From Amaranthus tricolor (Eukaryota > Streptophyta > Magnoliopsida > Caryophyllales > Amaranthaceae), in NCBI RefSeq assembly GCF_026212465.1, contig NC_080049.1, positions 9,962,552-10,026,551 on the forward strand: 64,000 nucleotides of DNA, read 5' to 3'. A model generated the notes under the pieces. The model did not search any database. It saw only the letters and a program-made list of their open reading frames with translations, and had not been told where the DNA came from. Shown here in pieces: positions 1 through 13,729 of this stretch. Position 1 is the first letter of the stretch. Every line of letters starts with the position of its first letter. The translations under genes were made by a program, and so were the position numbers.

Positions 1-85
1 TAAATAAGTATATATTAAATATGTTTGGTATAAATAAGTATATATGTGTATTAATATTGTTTTGAATTAATTAATCACACTTAGG

Positions 86-1680
86 ATGACAAAAGATCGT
101 TCTTGGATGTACGGAAGCATTAAATCATCAAAATTTATTGATGGCATATTAGAACTTTGTAGTATTGCCGTTGAATATCAAGTTAGGACGGAGGGAGTTT
201 GTTTTTAATCCCCATGTGTCAAGTGTGGCAATGTATCAAAGGTAGATAGTGCTGATATCCTTAGAAAGCACATACTTTGGCGTGGGTTTAGGCCTCGATA
301 TCATGTTTAAGTTTGGCATGGTGAGGAGGGATTTTACAAAGAAAAAAGTGTTGTTGAGGATGTCAATAATGTGGATGTCAATGAGAATGTAGTATATCGT
401 GTTGATGGGTATGAGACAAATGAAAAAAATGTCGATGAGGATGTAGATCGTGTTGATGAGATGATGGAGCGAGTCGAGGATGAGTTAGGAAAACGTCCTC
501 GTATTTTTGAGTTGTTGACAGAGGCTTCTCAAAAGCCTTTGTACCCTGGATGTACAAAGTTCACAAGGCTAACAGCCGTGTTGACAATTTTCAACATTAA
601 GTCCAAGTTCAATTGGAGTGACAAGTTTCACAGTGTTATTAGAAGCGTTAGGTGAGATGCTTCCTCATGGAACTGAACTTCCAAAGTCGACATATTATGC
701 CAAAAAGCTCATGTGTCCTTTCGGTTAGAGTACCAGAAGATTCATGCATGTCCGAATGATTGTGTATTGCATTGGAATTAAAATGAGAACTTAGAAGAGT
801 GTCCTAGGTTTAGGTTATCGCGTTACAAGCGTAAAGGGGTTAGGGATGGTAAAGGGCCCCCGGCTAAGGTATTGTGGTATCTTCCAATAATACCTAGATT
901 CAAGCGCTTGTTTTCTATAAAGAAAGTTGCGTTAAATTTGAAATGGCATGCAGATAAGGTGAAGAAAGGTCACTTGCTCATATATCCATCTGATTCTCCG
1001 GTGTGGAAGAGTATTGATAGGTTGCATAAGACATTTAGGGATGAAGTTTGTAATTTAAGGCTCGGACTATGTACGGATGGAATGAACCCATTATGCAATA
1101 TTACTTCTAAACATAGTACTTGGTCGGTAGTGTTAGTGATCTATAATTTGCAACCTTGGTTGTGTATGAAGCGTAAGTACATTATGCTTTCGCTTCTTAT
1201 CACGTGTCCTAAACAACTTGGCAATGACATAGATGTAAATCTTGCACCTCTCGTAGAGGATTTGAGAACGATGTGGGATGAACGTGTTTCCGTGTTTGAT
1301 GCACATGCTAATGAGGAGTTCACCTCGTGTGCAATGCTCTTATGCACCATTAATGATTTTTCGGCATATGAAAACTTATCAGGGTATAAGAACAAAGGGA
1401 AGAAAGCATGCCCAAAATGTATCGATGACATGGAATCCACGTGGATTCCTTAGTGCAAACATGTATTCATGCGCCATTCAAAGTTCCTCCCACGAGATCA
1501 CCAATATCGAAGAAGAAGAAAAAGATGTTTAACGGGGAGGTTGAGGACCGTGTAACTCGTCAACCATTGACCAGTTATGAGGTTTACGAACAGGTTAAGG
1601 GAGTTGAAACTGTATTTGGTAAAACAGGGCAAGTGCAAGGAGGTGAAGACCGACTATGGAAATAAGAATCAATCTTTTAG
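86..1680 (+). pseudogene. CACTA TNP2-like transposase, N-terminal and catalytic part (broken)
   Basis: Frame 2 from the ATG at 86 reads MTKDRSWMYGS, the opening of the transposase-associated domain, but meets in-frame stops near 206 and 308. It continues through an acidic linker (371-655). From 872 the TNP2 domain (Transposase_21) is clear: LWYLPIIPRFKRLF, LRLGLCTDGMNP, KRKYIMLSLL, GNDIDVNLAPLVEDL and CTINDFSAYENLSGY. Stops at 653, 1453 and 1663 and several frameshifts break it. The family encodes the transposase of En/Spm elements. This copy cannot make a full protein. Confidence 0.88.
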
Positions 1681-2503
1681 AAGCTTCCATATTGGATAGA
1701 TCTACAGGTTAGGCATTGTCTTGATGTTATGCGTATAGAGAAAAATGTATGCGATGCCATACTCGGGACCCTCATGAACATTCCGGGTAAAACGAAGAAT
1801 GTTAAGGCCGTTCGAGATTACTTTTAATGTAAGGGTATTCGTCTTGACTTGTGGCCACAGGTTAAGGTGAGTAAGAAAAGAAATAGAGCTGATGAAGTTG
1901 GTGGCGGTAACAAGGGAAAGGGCAATAAGAATAAGATGAGTAAAGAAAAAAATTATTTGCCTCCAGCTTGCTACATATTGTCCAAGGCAGAGAAACGGGC
2001 ATTTTGTGAGTCTTTGTATGGCATTAAGGTTCTGTCTAGGTACTCATCCAACATGAAGAGATTTGTGACCCTAAATGTTGAGTTTAAGTCGGGAAGCATG
2101 AAATCTCACGATTACCATGTATTGATGTAAGTGTTCTTACAAATTGCAATCCGTGGAATACTGCTAAAACATGTGAGATATGCTATTACCGAGCTATGTT
2201 CGTTCTTCAACACAATTTGTAGTAAAGTTTTTGATCCCTTTAAGCTTGATGCTCTTCAAGGCGACATGATTGTAACTTTATGCAAGTTTGAAATGTATTT
2301 TCCACCTTCCTTTTTTGACATAATGGTTCATCTTATTGTCCATCTCGTTCGTGAAATCAAGCTTTTGGGTCCAATTTCTTAAGGTGGAGTTATCCTTTTA
2401 AAAGGCACATGGGAATTTTACAAAACAAAGGGGAGTATGATTCAAGGCTCTGTGAGCGATGAGATTAGTAACTTTATAGTCGAGTATATGGCCATGGCAA
2501 AGC
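1681..2503 (+). pseudogene. CACTA TNP2-like transposase, DUF4218 region (broken)
   Basis: This continues the TNP2 gene. The segment around 1725 reads MRIEKNVCDAILGTL, which normally links the transposase to DUF4218. From 1849 the DUF4218 signature follows: LPPACYILSKAEK, CESLYGIKVLSRYSS, SHDYHVLM, AIRGILLKHVR and FEMYFPPSFFDIMVHL. In-frame stops lie at 1828, 2128 and 2380. The reading is cut at 2503, where an LTR element has inserted inside the motif that in relatives reads AK.IGLPTS. The motif resumes at 9723 after the insertion. Confidence 0.85.
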
Positions 2504-2885
2504 TGTAACACCTTTGAATTTCCAACCCCTTAAACGAAACCAGAATCGTGAAGGAAGGGAGGAAATACGGGTGTTACATAAAAAGAAAAGGGAAAATACT
2601 TAAAATAAACGCTAAAGATTAATAGAAAAGGTGAGTAGGTGGAAATTTCGGCAGCATCTTTGCTGAAAACTAAGGATGTGACAAGAATATATAAATGGAT
2701 AACATACTAAAATAATCTAAGTCCTTTAATGCCTTCAAGAATACGTCGCAACAGAAAGAATCATCGTCGGCTTCACAAATCATCAACTTTAACGAGGATC
2801 ATGGTTCCAGTGTTAACGCATCGACCTGACGGATACTAAAGGAGTATTCTCACTACTATACATCCAAAAACTACGCAGCGGAACT

Positions 2886-3170
2886 TGTAACACCCCGAGA
2901 TTTTAATGACGTAATTATTTAATATTTTAATAGTTTTTAAAGATTTTACAATTATTATTTAATTATTTCCGAATTAGTTTTAATAAATTTCTTTCATATA
3001 CGAATTTAAATGTCGACTTATATATATATTAGAAATATAGTTACGACTTCTCAAATAAAGAGGTTCGAATCAAAATGATTAATTTACTAAAATGTGTGAG
3101 CCCACGAAGTCTCTTAGTTGGGCCTCGCAAGAAAAATAAACCGAGATAAAAATAAATAAATGAATAAACC

Positions 3171-3242
<72 letters not shown>

Positions 3243-6200
3243 GTATATAAAAAAAAAAACTCATGAAACTCTAAATACAAAAGCTAGCCGTCATCCTCTC
3301 CTTCTCTCCCTCTCCTTCTTCCTCTCTCTTCCCGTGCGCTTCCTTCCCATTTTCCTCAACCGGCAGCTTCCCTCGCAAGCAGCAGCAAGGGCTGCGTCTC
3401 GTTCCCCGACCAGCAGCCGTCCTCGCAAGCAGCAGCAAGGGCTGCGTCTCCTTCCCCAAACAGCAGCGACCAACATCTAGGCCGCCACCGCTTCGCGTCT
3501 GCTGCAGCCAAGACCCCAGCCTACTCTTCTCCCTTTTCTGCCGTGGAGGCTGCCGCCACCAACAGCTACGGCCCAGCCGTGTGGGTCCTTCACCACCATC
3601 TAGTCTTCATCCTTTTGTTAGTCCCATCTTTGTGAGCCATCTCTTCTCTTTTCTCTAATTACTTCCTTGTTTTATTTGAAGTTTTATTGAAGTTTTATGA
3701 AGTTTATGAGTGAGGTGTTGATTTTTTTTTGTGTTATTTTCATTGAATCTTTTTGTGGGTAAGAATCTGATTGATGAATTAAACATGTTTATGACTTAGG
3801 GTTTGAAGTGTGATTGAAATTATGGGTTGTGTGTTGGTTTTTGTATTAGTTTCTTCGAATCTTAGTATCTGTAGTGATTAAATATGTTATCTTCGAACAC
3901 GAAACGATTAGGGCTTGGATTTAGAAATGAAATTACTAGTGTGTTTTATACTATATTTTGGTGATGATTGATTAAATAACTTTAAAAGTTGTTTTAAGAT
4001 TTGGTCGATTAGTTATTATTGTGAATAATTAGTAATGGTGATGATGTTAGTTGACTATGAAAGTGATTTCGATTGATTATATTGGGAATAATAGTTACTA
4101 ACTGTTGTGGTTTGATTGTTGTAAATTACAAATACCCTTATTAGGTTGTTATTGAAATTATAGATACATGATACTGGTAAGCCAAGAGCATAATGTCAAC
4201 TTATCGTAGATGGTTGCTAAAGATGTCAACTTATCGTAGATGGTTGCTAAAGTTATTTGTCGTGTTGTTTTGATTATAGTTCTTAATAGCCTTGGAGAAT
4301 GCAACAAATGATATCTCAATATGATAACTCTACGATTTGTCTTATCGTTATATTAATGTTATATTAAAATTTAAAGATTTAGTTGTGATTTGTTATTTTT
4401 GGGTAACGCGAGCCGATATGCTCAAAATTAGTTAATGTAAAGGAACGATTCACACATACTTCTACTTTAAATGGATGGAAAGACTTATGTTGCGTTGAGT
4501 TGATGATTTTGGCTTGTATTGAATGAGTTGTGTGCGTGCTAGAGTGATCGGAAACTCATGTTGAATGGGTGATGGCGGTTACTTGGATATTTAGTTTGGT
4601 ATGTCAAGTAGTTAAGGGAACTTATTAGTTCTACTCATAACTTATATAGGTGCCCATTTCGTAAGAGGAAAGTAGAGCCTTAGTTGGGGTGATTTTGTGA
4701 CTTTTGATCGTGCAGTGACGCTTGCAGGTACGTACACGCAGTAACAAACTCTTATACGCAATTTCTATTTAAGACATTATTGTTCATTGTAATACTATGC
4801 ACTGCATCAAAACTGAGATATTAGCGAGTACGCCTTATACGAAACGCCGTCGACTAGGAAATTCTTGCGCTTAGAATAGTTATAGAGAATGAAAGTGTTA
4901 GTAGGAGGCGGGGACCACCCCTCTTATTTATTTAAGAATTAGATTATGCCTAATTGGAGTTAAAATGATTCCTTTATAGGTGAATTTCATATTCTATTGA
5001 GTGGCTCAGTGGGTTTTGGCGCGCTGCTATCCCAGGGCGCTCATTAATAGTTGAGAGTGGAAGTTATTCCCATCTGATAAGGTACTATATTATGATTAGC
5101 TGGCGTGACTTAACTGGATTATGTCCAGTTGTTTTATTAGTCCCCTAGGTGAGGTTCGACGGGACCACCGTAAGGGGGGTATGAGCATGCTTGGGTCATT
5201 GGGCGCCGGTAGGCGGATAACGCCCCTTGACCGAGGTGTTACCATGCGGGCCTTGCAAACCCCAATATGGTGGCCTCTTCACTGGTTTAGTACCCCAGTG
5301 TGTTAGGTTTTTCCCAAAGGTAGGACCCGAGAGGGTCAGCTGAAGGGGGCATGAGCTCATACTTTGCCAATGGGCGCCGGGAGGCCGATAACGCCCTTGG
5401 CCGTGTCACTATGCCAGGAAGTAGAGAAAACATCCACTGATAGAAAACTATTCAGTGATTGAAAATTTATTCATTGATCGAAAGGTATTTATTGATAGTA
5501 GGTTCATTCTTTGGTAGAAAGCTTACGCGTTGATAAAACGTTTACTCTTTGATAGAATATTTACTCATTGATAGAACATCTACTTATTGATTGAATAGTT
5601 TATGCTAGCGAGAAGTGTGCCTAAGTTAAGTTACCTCAAGGATATTACAGACTACGATCAAACTTACCTTAAGATAGACAAGCTCTATAAGGTCATGCGT
5701 TAGGTATTCTGTTAATGCCTTGGTCGAGTTGATACTATACGTGTTTGCAGAAGTTATGTTTAAAAAGAGGAGCGTGAAGACCTGCATTCTACCCAAGAAC
5801 ACATGGTTCGGGTTGGAAAGCACATAGTGAAATTAAGAAGTATAAGTGGCCAATAAACGGTTACTACATGTGCTGGTGTCTTATGAAATCGTCTTATGTT
5901 GTTTTATAATATAATGTTATCTAGTAGTTGGCCTTATTATATTTGATGCTAGTTACTGACGTGTACGTGTTTGTGTTTATGTTTGATTGTTGATGACTTT
6001 CTATGATTGTCCTGCTATGACACATTGGTCTTTGGTCTAATGTCGAGAAGCAGGAGGATCATAGACAAGCGTAGCAGGTACTAGAGCTTCTTATGTATTG
6101 CATTGCATTTGGGAAAAGTGATGAGGGCGAAGCATAACTTGTGTCCTTACCGCTACCTTTCGATTTTGAATCTCTTGTTATCTTTTTTAAATTTTGATTG

Positions 6201-6622
6201 TATATGTTTTGTTATGAGGCCTTGTGTCCTCCCACGTGTATTTGTATTTCCGCTGCGTAGTCTATAGCTATGTATGGTTTTAAGGAGTTAAGTCTTTTTA
6301 AAACGCAAACGTCGACACTGGAACCACGATCCATGTTTGGCATGTTGATTTGAGAGGCCGGCGACGAATCATTTCGCCGTGACATAGTTTTGATAGGCCG
6401 TTAGTGCCTTTACTTTATTAGCTTCTTAATTAACTTTTGTTTTTCTACAAAGGCGCACAGTTTTAAGGCAGATGCTGCCAAAATTTCCACTCACCTTTTT
6501 TTAAAGTCAATAATTAAAGTTTATCTAAATTCTTTTCCTTTTTCTTTTATGTAACACCCGAATTTCCTCCCGTCCTTTACGGTTTTGGTTTCGTTAAGGG
6601 GTCGGAAATTCTGGGGTGTTAC
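2886..6622 (+). mobile_element. Nested LTR of the same family, plus orientation
   Basis: It starts TGTAACACCCCGAG at 2886 and ends GGGGTGTTAC at about 6622, 3.7 kb in all, with no protein domain. It carries a trinucleotide run at 3171-3239 and a 29-bp tandem duplication near 4190-4250. Two GC-rich modules at 5150-5420 each contain GGGCGCCGG and GATAACGCC. A series of imperfect repeats of ATTGATAGAA lies at 5430-5610. The reverse complement of this unit is found on both sides of it. I see no clear 5-bp duplication at its edges (GAACT on the left, TATGG on the right), so how it got there is uncertain. Confidence 0.75.
3171..3239. repeat. (AAT)n microsatellite
   Basis: About 23 uninterrupted AAT units inside the plus-oriented LTR. 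The inverted LTR has the matching TTA run at 9018-9186. Confidence 0.97.
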
Positions 6623-9017
6623 TATGGATCATATAAGGAATCACATGGCTCCATACAAAAGAAATTATACAATCCCAAAGGAAAACTTTACAAGTAATAT
6701 AGAAGCTACAAGCATTAGGCAATTTGTACACAATTGTTACGACCGTACTGCGCTCTTTCTCCCAATGCAAAGCAAAAGAAGCTCCTATACCTGTCATGTC
6801 AAGCTATGATCCCGCTGCTGCTCAACATAATGACCATAGTCAGATGTGTCATAGCAGGAATATCATAGAGAGTCATGAACAAACAACAACAAACACATAC
6901 ACGTCAGTAATTAATGAACTTATAACAATTAGAGTCATTGAACCAAACTATAGACAACGATATAGTATGGCAATAGCGAGTCTACTCATATGTCTAAACA
7001 CCTCTATTTACTCATAATTTCTCTTTCAAACTACTAATCTCTCGAAGTATATTCAAGGGTAGTGGATCTTTTTTCAATTCATGGCATAGTGACACGGCCA
7101 AGGGCGTTATCGACCACCTGACACCCATGGCAAAGTATGAGCTCATGCCCCCTCCAGCTGACCCTCTCGGGTCCTACCTTCGAGAAAAAATAATATACTG
7201 GGGTACTAAACCAGTGAAGAGGCCACCATATTGGGTTTTGCAAGGCCCGCATGGTAACACCTCGGTCAAGGGGCGGCCACCCGGCACCCAATGACCCAAG
7301 CATGCTCATACCCCCCTTCAGTGGTCCCGTCGGACCTTACCTAGGGGACTACTAAACCAACTGGACATAATCCAGTTGAGTCACGCCAACTAATCATAAA
7401 TCAGGGCTCAATACGTAGGAGATCACTTCGATACCAAACACAACCATGGTGCGTTCTCTACTATTTAGAAATCTGTTCTCATAGTCTCCTAATGCTTTCA
7501 TTCTACTTGCCTATATCACTATTATGACTATTCGCTAGCATGGTCTACTTTCTGGCGCTCTATAATTCTAATACGATGCATATAATCATGAAATATGGAT
7601 AATACTTTGAAACGATGATATGATAATTAATTACTACGCGTACGTACCTGCAAGCGTCACTGCACGACCATAAATTACAAAAGTCACCCAACTAAGGCTC
7701 TACTTTCCTCTTATAAACTAGGGACCTATACAAGTTAGGAATAGAACTTATAAGTTCTCTTAACTACTTTGTCATACCAGCTAAAAGCCAAAGTAACCAC
7801 TATCATCCATTCACGACAAGTTTTCAATTGCTTCTAGCACGTATGCATCTCATTCAACACCAAGCATAATCGTGAATTCAACAATAACACAAGTTTTTCC
7901 ATCAGCAAAGAATAAAAGGATTATGTCGACTGTTTCATTACACCAACTAACTTTGAGTTATAACGGTTCACATTATCTTAATATAAAGCGAAGATTCACA
8001 CTTAATGTTGATGTAGTGCTAATATGACGACAAGGACGAATCTTAAAGTTATCACATCGCAATATCATTTATTATATTCTCCAAGGCTAGAAAGAACTAA
8101 AATCAAGACATCAGACAAGTAATTTTAATAATGCTCAACAGTTGACACTATGTTCATGGCTTATTACAGTTATGTATTTATGATTTCAGTAACAACCTAA
8201 TGAGGTATTAGTAACTCTCACAATTAAATCACTAACAATTAGCAACTACTACTCCCAATTAACAACCAAAACCATTTCTATAGTCAACTATAATCAAAAT
8301 CATTACTAATTGCCACAAAAATAATCAACCAAGTCTTAAAACTACTTATAAGATTATTGAATTAACCATCACACCACCAAAGTAGCATACAAACACCCAC
8401 ACACTACTAGTAATCACATCTCTAAATAAAACCCTAATCATTTCATGTTCTAAGATAATTCTTTTAACTATTACCCATACTAGAATTCAATGAGACTAAT
8501 ACACAATCAACACACAACTCATAAACATGGTATATTCTAGTTAGAAATAGTAAATTAATCAATTTGAAAAGTGAGAGATGGCTTACAATGGGGTAATTTA
8601 GAAAAGGGGTGAAGACTAGGTGGTTATAGCGGTGGTGTGAAGCACAAAGATGGTGGCGCGCACAGAGGCAGCACTGCGCTCGTGGAGGGCTGCTGGTGTG
8701 CAGCTAGTTGCTGCCGTAGAGAAGGGAAGGGAGGCTGCTGGTTTCTGCCGTGGGAAAGAGAAGGGAGGCTGCTGGGCAGCTGCTGTTTGGGGGAGAAATC
8801 GCAGCCCCTGTTGCTGGTTGCTGTTGGCGGCTGTTAGCTGGTGGTCACGTAGGCAGCAGCTGGTGGTGGTGGTCACACAGAAGGCGGCAGCTAGTTGGGG
8901 AAAGGAGAACGAGGCGCAAGGGGAGAAGAGAGGAAGAAGAAGGAGAATGAGAAAGGAGAGTGACGGCTAGCTTGAGCATTTAGGGTTTTCACGGGTTTTA
9001 TACTTGTTATTGCTATT

Positions 9018-9018
9018 A

Positions 9019-9109
<91 letters not shown>

Positions 9110-9124
9110 TATTAATTTTTTTTA

Positions 9125-9186
<62 letters not shown>
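9018..9186. repeat. (TTA)n microsatellite, expanded
   Basis: TTA repeats with a short TTTTTTTATTTT interruption near 9115-9125. It corresponds to the AAT run of the sister LTR but is more than twice as long. Confidence 0.95.
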
Positions 9187-9187
<1 letters not shown>

Positions 9188-9339
9188 GTTTAGTTATTAT
9201 TAGGTTTATTTATTTATTTATTTTTATCTCGATTCATTTTCTTGCGAGACCAACTAAGAGACTCACCTTCGTGGGCTCACACATTTTAATAAATAATCAT
9301 TTTGATTCGAACCTCTTTATTTGAGAAATCATAACTATA

Positions 9340-9587
<248 letters not shown>

Positions 9588-9722
9588 TTAACATTTAAAT
9601 CCGTATATGAAAGAAATTTATTAAAACTAATTCGGAAATAATTTAATATAATTGTAAAATCTTTAAAAGTTATTAAAATATTAAATAATTTCATTATTAA
9701 AATCTCGGGGTGTTACAAAAGC

Positions 9723-10607
9723 ATATTGGACTTCCTACCTCTCAACATGAAGGAAGGCTTGAGAGAAAAGGAACAATTATCTCCAAATCGATCACACCTC
9801 CTTGAGACAGTCTTCTATAAGCACACTTATATGTGTTGCATCATATTCCAAAAGTCCATCCTTTTTTGAATGAGCATTTTGATATATTTCGCGCTAAATA
9901 TCCTTCCAAAGGGGATAGGGCATTGATGCAGTTGCATAATAAGACATTTATTGATTGGTTTCATAATCGAGTAATATGTGAAGAACTCAAGGGTGTATCT
10001 GAAACTGTTAAGTGGTTAGCTTTTAGTCCTCGTGATGATGTCAACAAATGTGAGGGTTACGATGTCAATGGGTTCACATTTTGGACTGAGGGTAAAAATA
10101 AGAAGTTATCTTATCTGCAGAATAATGGGGTTTCTATTTTGGCGTCATCTACATTTTACGCGAGTGCTAAGGATCAATCGCCGGTTGATGCTAAATTTAT
10201 ATACTACTAGCGGGTATATGAAATATGGGAGCTTGACTACTCTAGTTTCACTATTGGCCTTTTCAAAATGCAAGTGGGTAGATAGTAATCGACGATGCGT
10301 AAAAAATGATGACCCTTGGGGATTCACTCTTGTAGACTTAACTCGTTTGCGTGATAGTGAGGAGCCATTTATACTAGCCACACAAGCCAAGCAAGTATTC
10401 TTCATTCTAAAGCCGTCTGATAAAAAATGGTCTATTGTTGTACCGGAAAAAAGAAGTATCCTTGGTATAAGTGATGTTCAGGATAAGGAAAAATATGATG
10501 CTTTTGAAGACTCCCCGCCCTCTATCAATCCAAAATCCTTGGATGAAGATGATATAGATTTTGGTTATACGCGTGTAGATCACACTGAAAGAATACATTT
10601 AAATTAA
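9723..10607 (+). pseudogene. CACTA TNP2-like transposase, C-terminal DUF4216 region (broken)
   Basis: Joined to 2503, this restores MAKHIGLPTSQHEG, which shows that it is the same gene. After a frameshift near 9800 it reads HIPKVHPFLNEH, ALMQLHNKTFIDWF, EGYDVNGFTFWTE and ASSTFYASAKDQSPVD. The TAG at 10208 and a one-base frame change lead into the DUF4216 core in another frame: FSKCKWVDSNRR, DPWGFTLVDLTRL, EPFILATQAKQVFFI and KKWSIVVPEKRS, ending at 10607. DUF4216 is typical of the C-terminal half of CACTA TNP2 proteins. Confidence 0.87.
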
Positions 10608-10634
10608 GTGATTCATAAGGTATGAAGTATTTAT

Positions 10635-11430
10635 GCTTTTTTGGCACTTTCTCGCTTAAATTAGTTCAAACTTGGTTTGCTTGGCATGAAACTTGGCACA
10701 CAACACTATTTGGTATATATTATTGCGTTGAAATGGATATAATTGAAAACAATAGTCATATGCTTGAAATTACATGCAAAGTTACGTTTTTAAGGTTTTT
10801 TTAAGCTTTTTTGGCACTTTCTCGCATAAAGTAGTTCAAACTTGGTTTTTTTTTGCATGAAACTTGGCACACAACACTATTTGGTATATATTATTGTGTT
10901 GAAATTGTTATAGTTGAAAACAATAGTCATATGCTTGAAATTACGTGCTAAGTTGCGTTTTCAAGGTTTTTAAAGCTTTTTTGGCACTTTCTCGCATAAA
11001 GTAGTTCATTCAAACTTGGTTTGTTTTGCGTGAAACTTGGCACACAAAACTATTTGGTATATATTATTGTGTTGAAATGGTTAGAATTGAAAACAATAGT
11101 CATATGCTTGAAATTACGTGCTAAGTTGCGTTTTTAAGGTTTTTTAAGCTTTTTTGGCACTTTCTCGCATAAAGTAGTTCAAACTTGGTTTGTTTTGCAT
11201 GAAACTTGTCACACAACACTATTTGGTGTATTTTATTGTGTTGAAATGGTTAGAATTGAAAACAATAGTCATATGCTTGAAATTACGTGCTAAGTCGCGT
11301 TTTTAAGGTTTTATGAGCTTTTTTGGCACCTTTGTTCAAACTTGGTTTGTTTTGCATGAAACTTGGCACACAACACTATGTGTTATATATTATTGCATTG
11401 AAATAGTTAGAAATTTAATTACTTTCCTAT
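10635..11430 (+). repeat. Tandem array of five ~170-bp units inside the CACTA element
   Basis: Units begin GCTTTTTTGGCAC at about 10635, 10805, 10975, 11148 and 11317, a period of 169-173 bp. Each contains AGTTCAAACTTGGTTTG, GAAACTTGGCACACAACACT and ATAGTCATATGCTTGAAATT. The fifth unit is shortened near its start. The array lies between the TNP2-like gene and the TNPA-like exon and has no coding potential. Confidence 0.9.
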
Positions 11431-12439
11431 GTTCTAATACATTTCTATTCACATTCATTCAGGTACTCATCTACAATGTCCCTTTTTAGAGTTGAAAATG
11501 TCCACGAGATTGAGACTATTGATAATGAGCATTATAATCAGTCGGATAAGGACTATGATCCCAAGATGGAGAAGGACATAATTGATGACGAAGAGAGAGG
11601 TGACAAAGAGGATGACGACCCATACGTTAGACACGAGAAGATGGCTGAAGACGCCCCACCATTCGGAGATAGAAATAGTATCAACGGATGTTTCCACTAC
11701 CACCACTAGCGTTGGTTCTAAGAAGAGGAAAGGCGAGGTCCTACGAAAAGCTTCAAAGTCACAGAACCTATGCACTTGGAATACAATGCATTGGGTCAAC
11801 CCTGTGGCAAATGGCGTAAGCAATATGGAAAACAAATCGGCATATGTATCTGTAACACCCCGTTAAAATATCGAAAAAAATATATAATTATTTAATTTAA
11901 TTAATAATTTGATTATTTAATTAGTTATTTGATTGTTTAATTATCTATGTGGTACGCACATGTTATTGCGTAACAAGTTTATCGCGTAACGACTTTTTGT
12001 CTAACAATTAAATCGGACAATTAATTAATTAATTAAAAATAAATAAATAAAAATTTGGGAAGGGGGAGCCGGTTTTGGAGTGGCTTTTGGGGAGTTTGTA
12101 ACTCCTCCCTTGATACTAATTAGAGGGGGTAATTATTTTAGGCATTAAGGAATGGAATTAAGGAGGTTAATTAAGCTAATGACCTTGGACTTTTGACTCA
12201 CAAAAAAATCAGAAATTTTTTCTTCACATTTGCTTCAAAATTTTTGGCCAAAGTGTAGTATTGAGAGGAAAAGTGAGGAAATTTCTTAAGTTGAGTTTTT
12301 GGGTGTTTAATTGTATTATTTAATCTTCAATCCTTGAAATTGTAAGTTTTAAAATTTTAATCCTTTAATCAAAGTTTTGTTTTTATTTGTATTAAAAGAA
12401 TTATTGTTCTTTATTTTGGTTATTATCATACATTACACA

Positions 12440-13170
12440 TTTCTTCAACAAAAATTTAATTTGTTAGAAGGAATTGTGTTGATGTGTATGTCTTTTTTTT
12501 TTTTTAGTTTTCATGATTTATAATTCTTTAACAAAAATTTAATTTGTTAGAAAAATTATGTCATGATTTAATTTATATAATTCTTTTCCCATGATTTACA
12601 ATTCTTTAACATATTTTAATTTGTTAGAGGATTTTTTTTTTGTCATGATGTTTTTATATAGCTCCATGATTTATAATTCTTTAACAAAAATCTTGATTTT
12701 GTTAGAAGAATTAATTCATGAGTTATTTTATATAGTTTCTATGATTTATAAATCTTTAATAAAATTTAATTTGTTAAAAGGATTAAGTCATGATTTTTTT
12801 TATAGCTTTCCATGATAAGTAACTTTTTTTAACAAAATTTAAATTTGTTATAAGAATTATATTCATGTTGATTTTAAATAAGTTCTTATGATTTATATTT
12901 CTTTAACAAAATTTTAATTTGTTAGAAGGAATTTAAAATATATGGTCAATTTATATAGTCACTCATGAGTTCATAATCCTTTAGCAAATTTTAATTTGCT
13001 TGAAGAATTGTGTTTATATATTTTGATTGAAGAAGTTTTTTTTTAAGATTATGATTCTCTAATAAAATCTTAATTTGTTAAGAGAATTAAGTGTTGTGGA
13101 TTTATTTTATTTATTTATCACAACTTATGAGTTTATGACTTTTCATTTATGTTAAAAGGAAAAAAAAATT
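12440..13170 (+). repeat. AT-rich minisatellite in LTR
   Basis: Eight or more imperfect copies of a 70-90 bp unit built around ATGATTTATAATTCTTTAAC and AAAATTTAATTTGTTAGA. Short reading frames here come from the repeat and are not genes. Confidence 0.85.
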
Positions 13171-13397
13171 TTGATTTATAAGTTATGGGAATATTTTAAT
13201 TTGATGATTTCTCATGTCTTGATTATAATGAAGTTTTTGTATATGAGTAGATGTGTATATATATTGAGTTGTGTAAGTGCTAAGAGTTTTGGTTGGTTCA
13301 ATATTGAGATTCAATTAATAGAAGTGAATGTGGGTTTGTATGTATTATGGTTTAGTCATGTAATTATAAGAATGAGATTAAAAGGATTTAATGATTT

Positions 13398-13729
<332 letters not shown>

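Noticed and set aside
3160..3480. Poly-Asn protein followed by a Ser/Arg-rich tail
   Set aside because: It is the AAT microsatellite plus a pyrimidine-rich LTR segment; the same region exists in reverse at 8600-9100.
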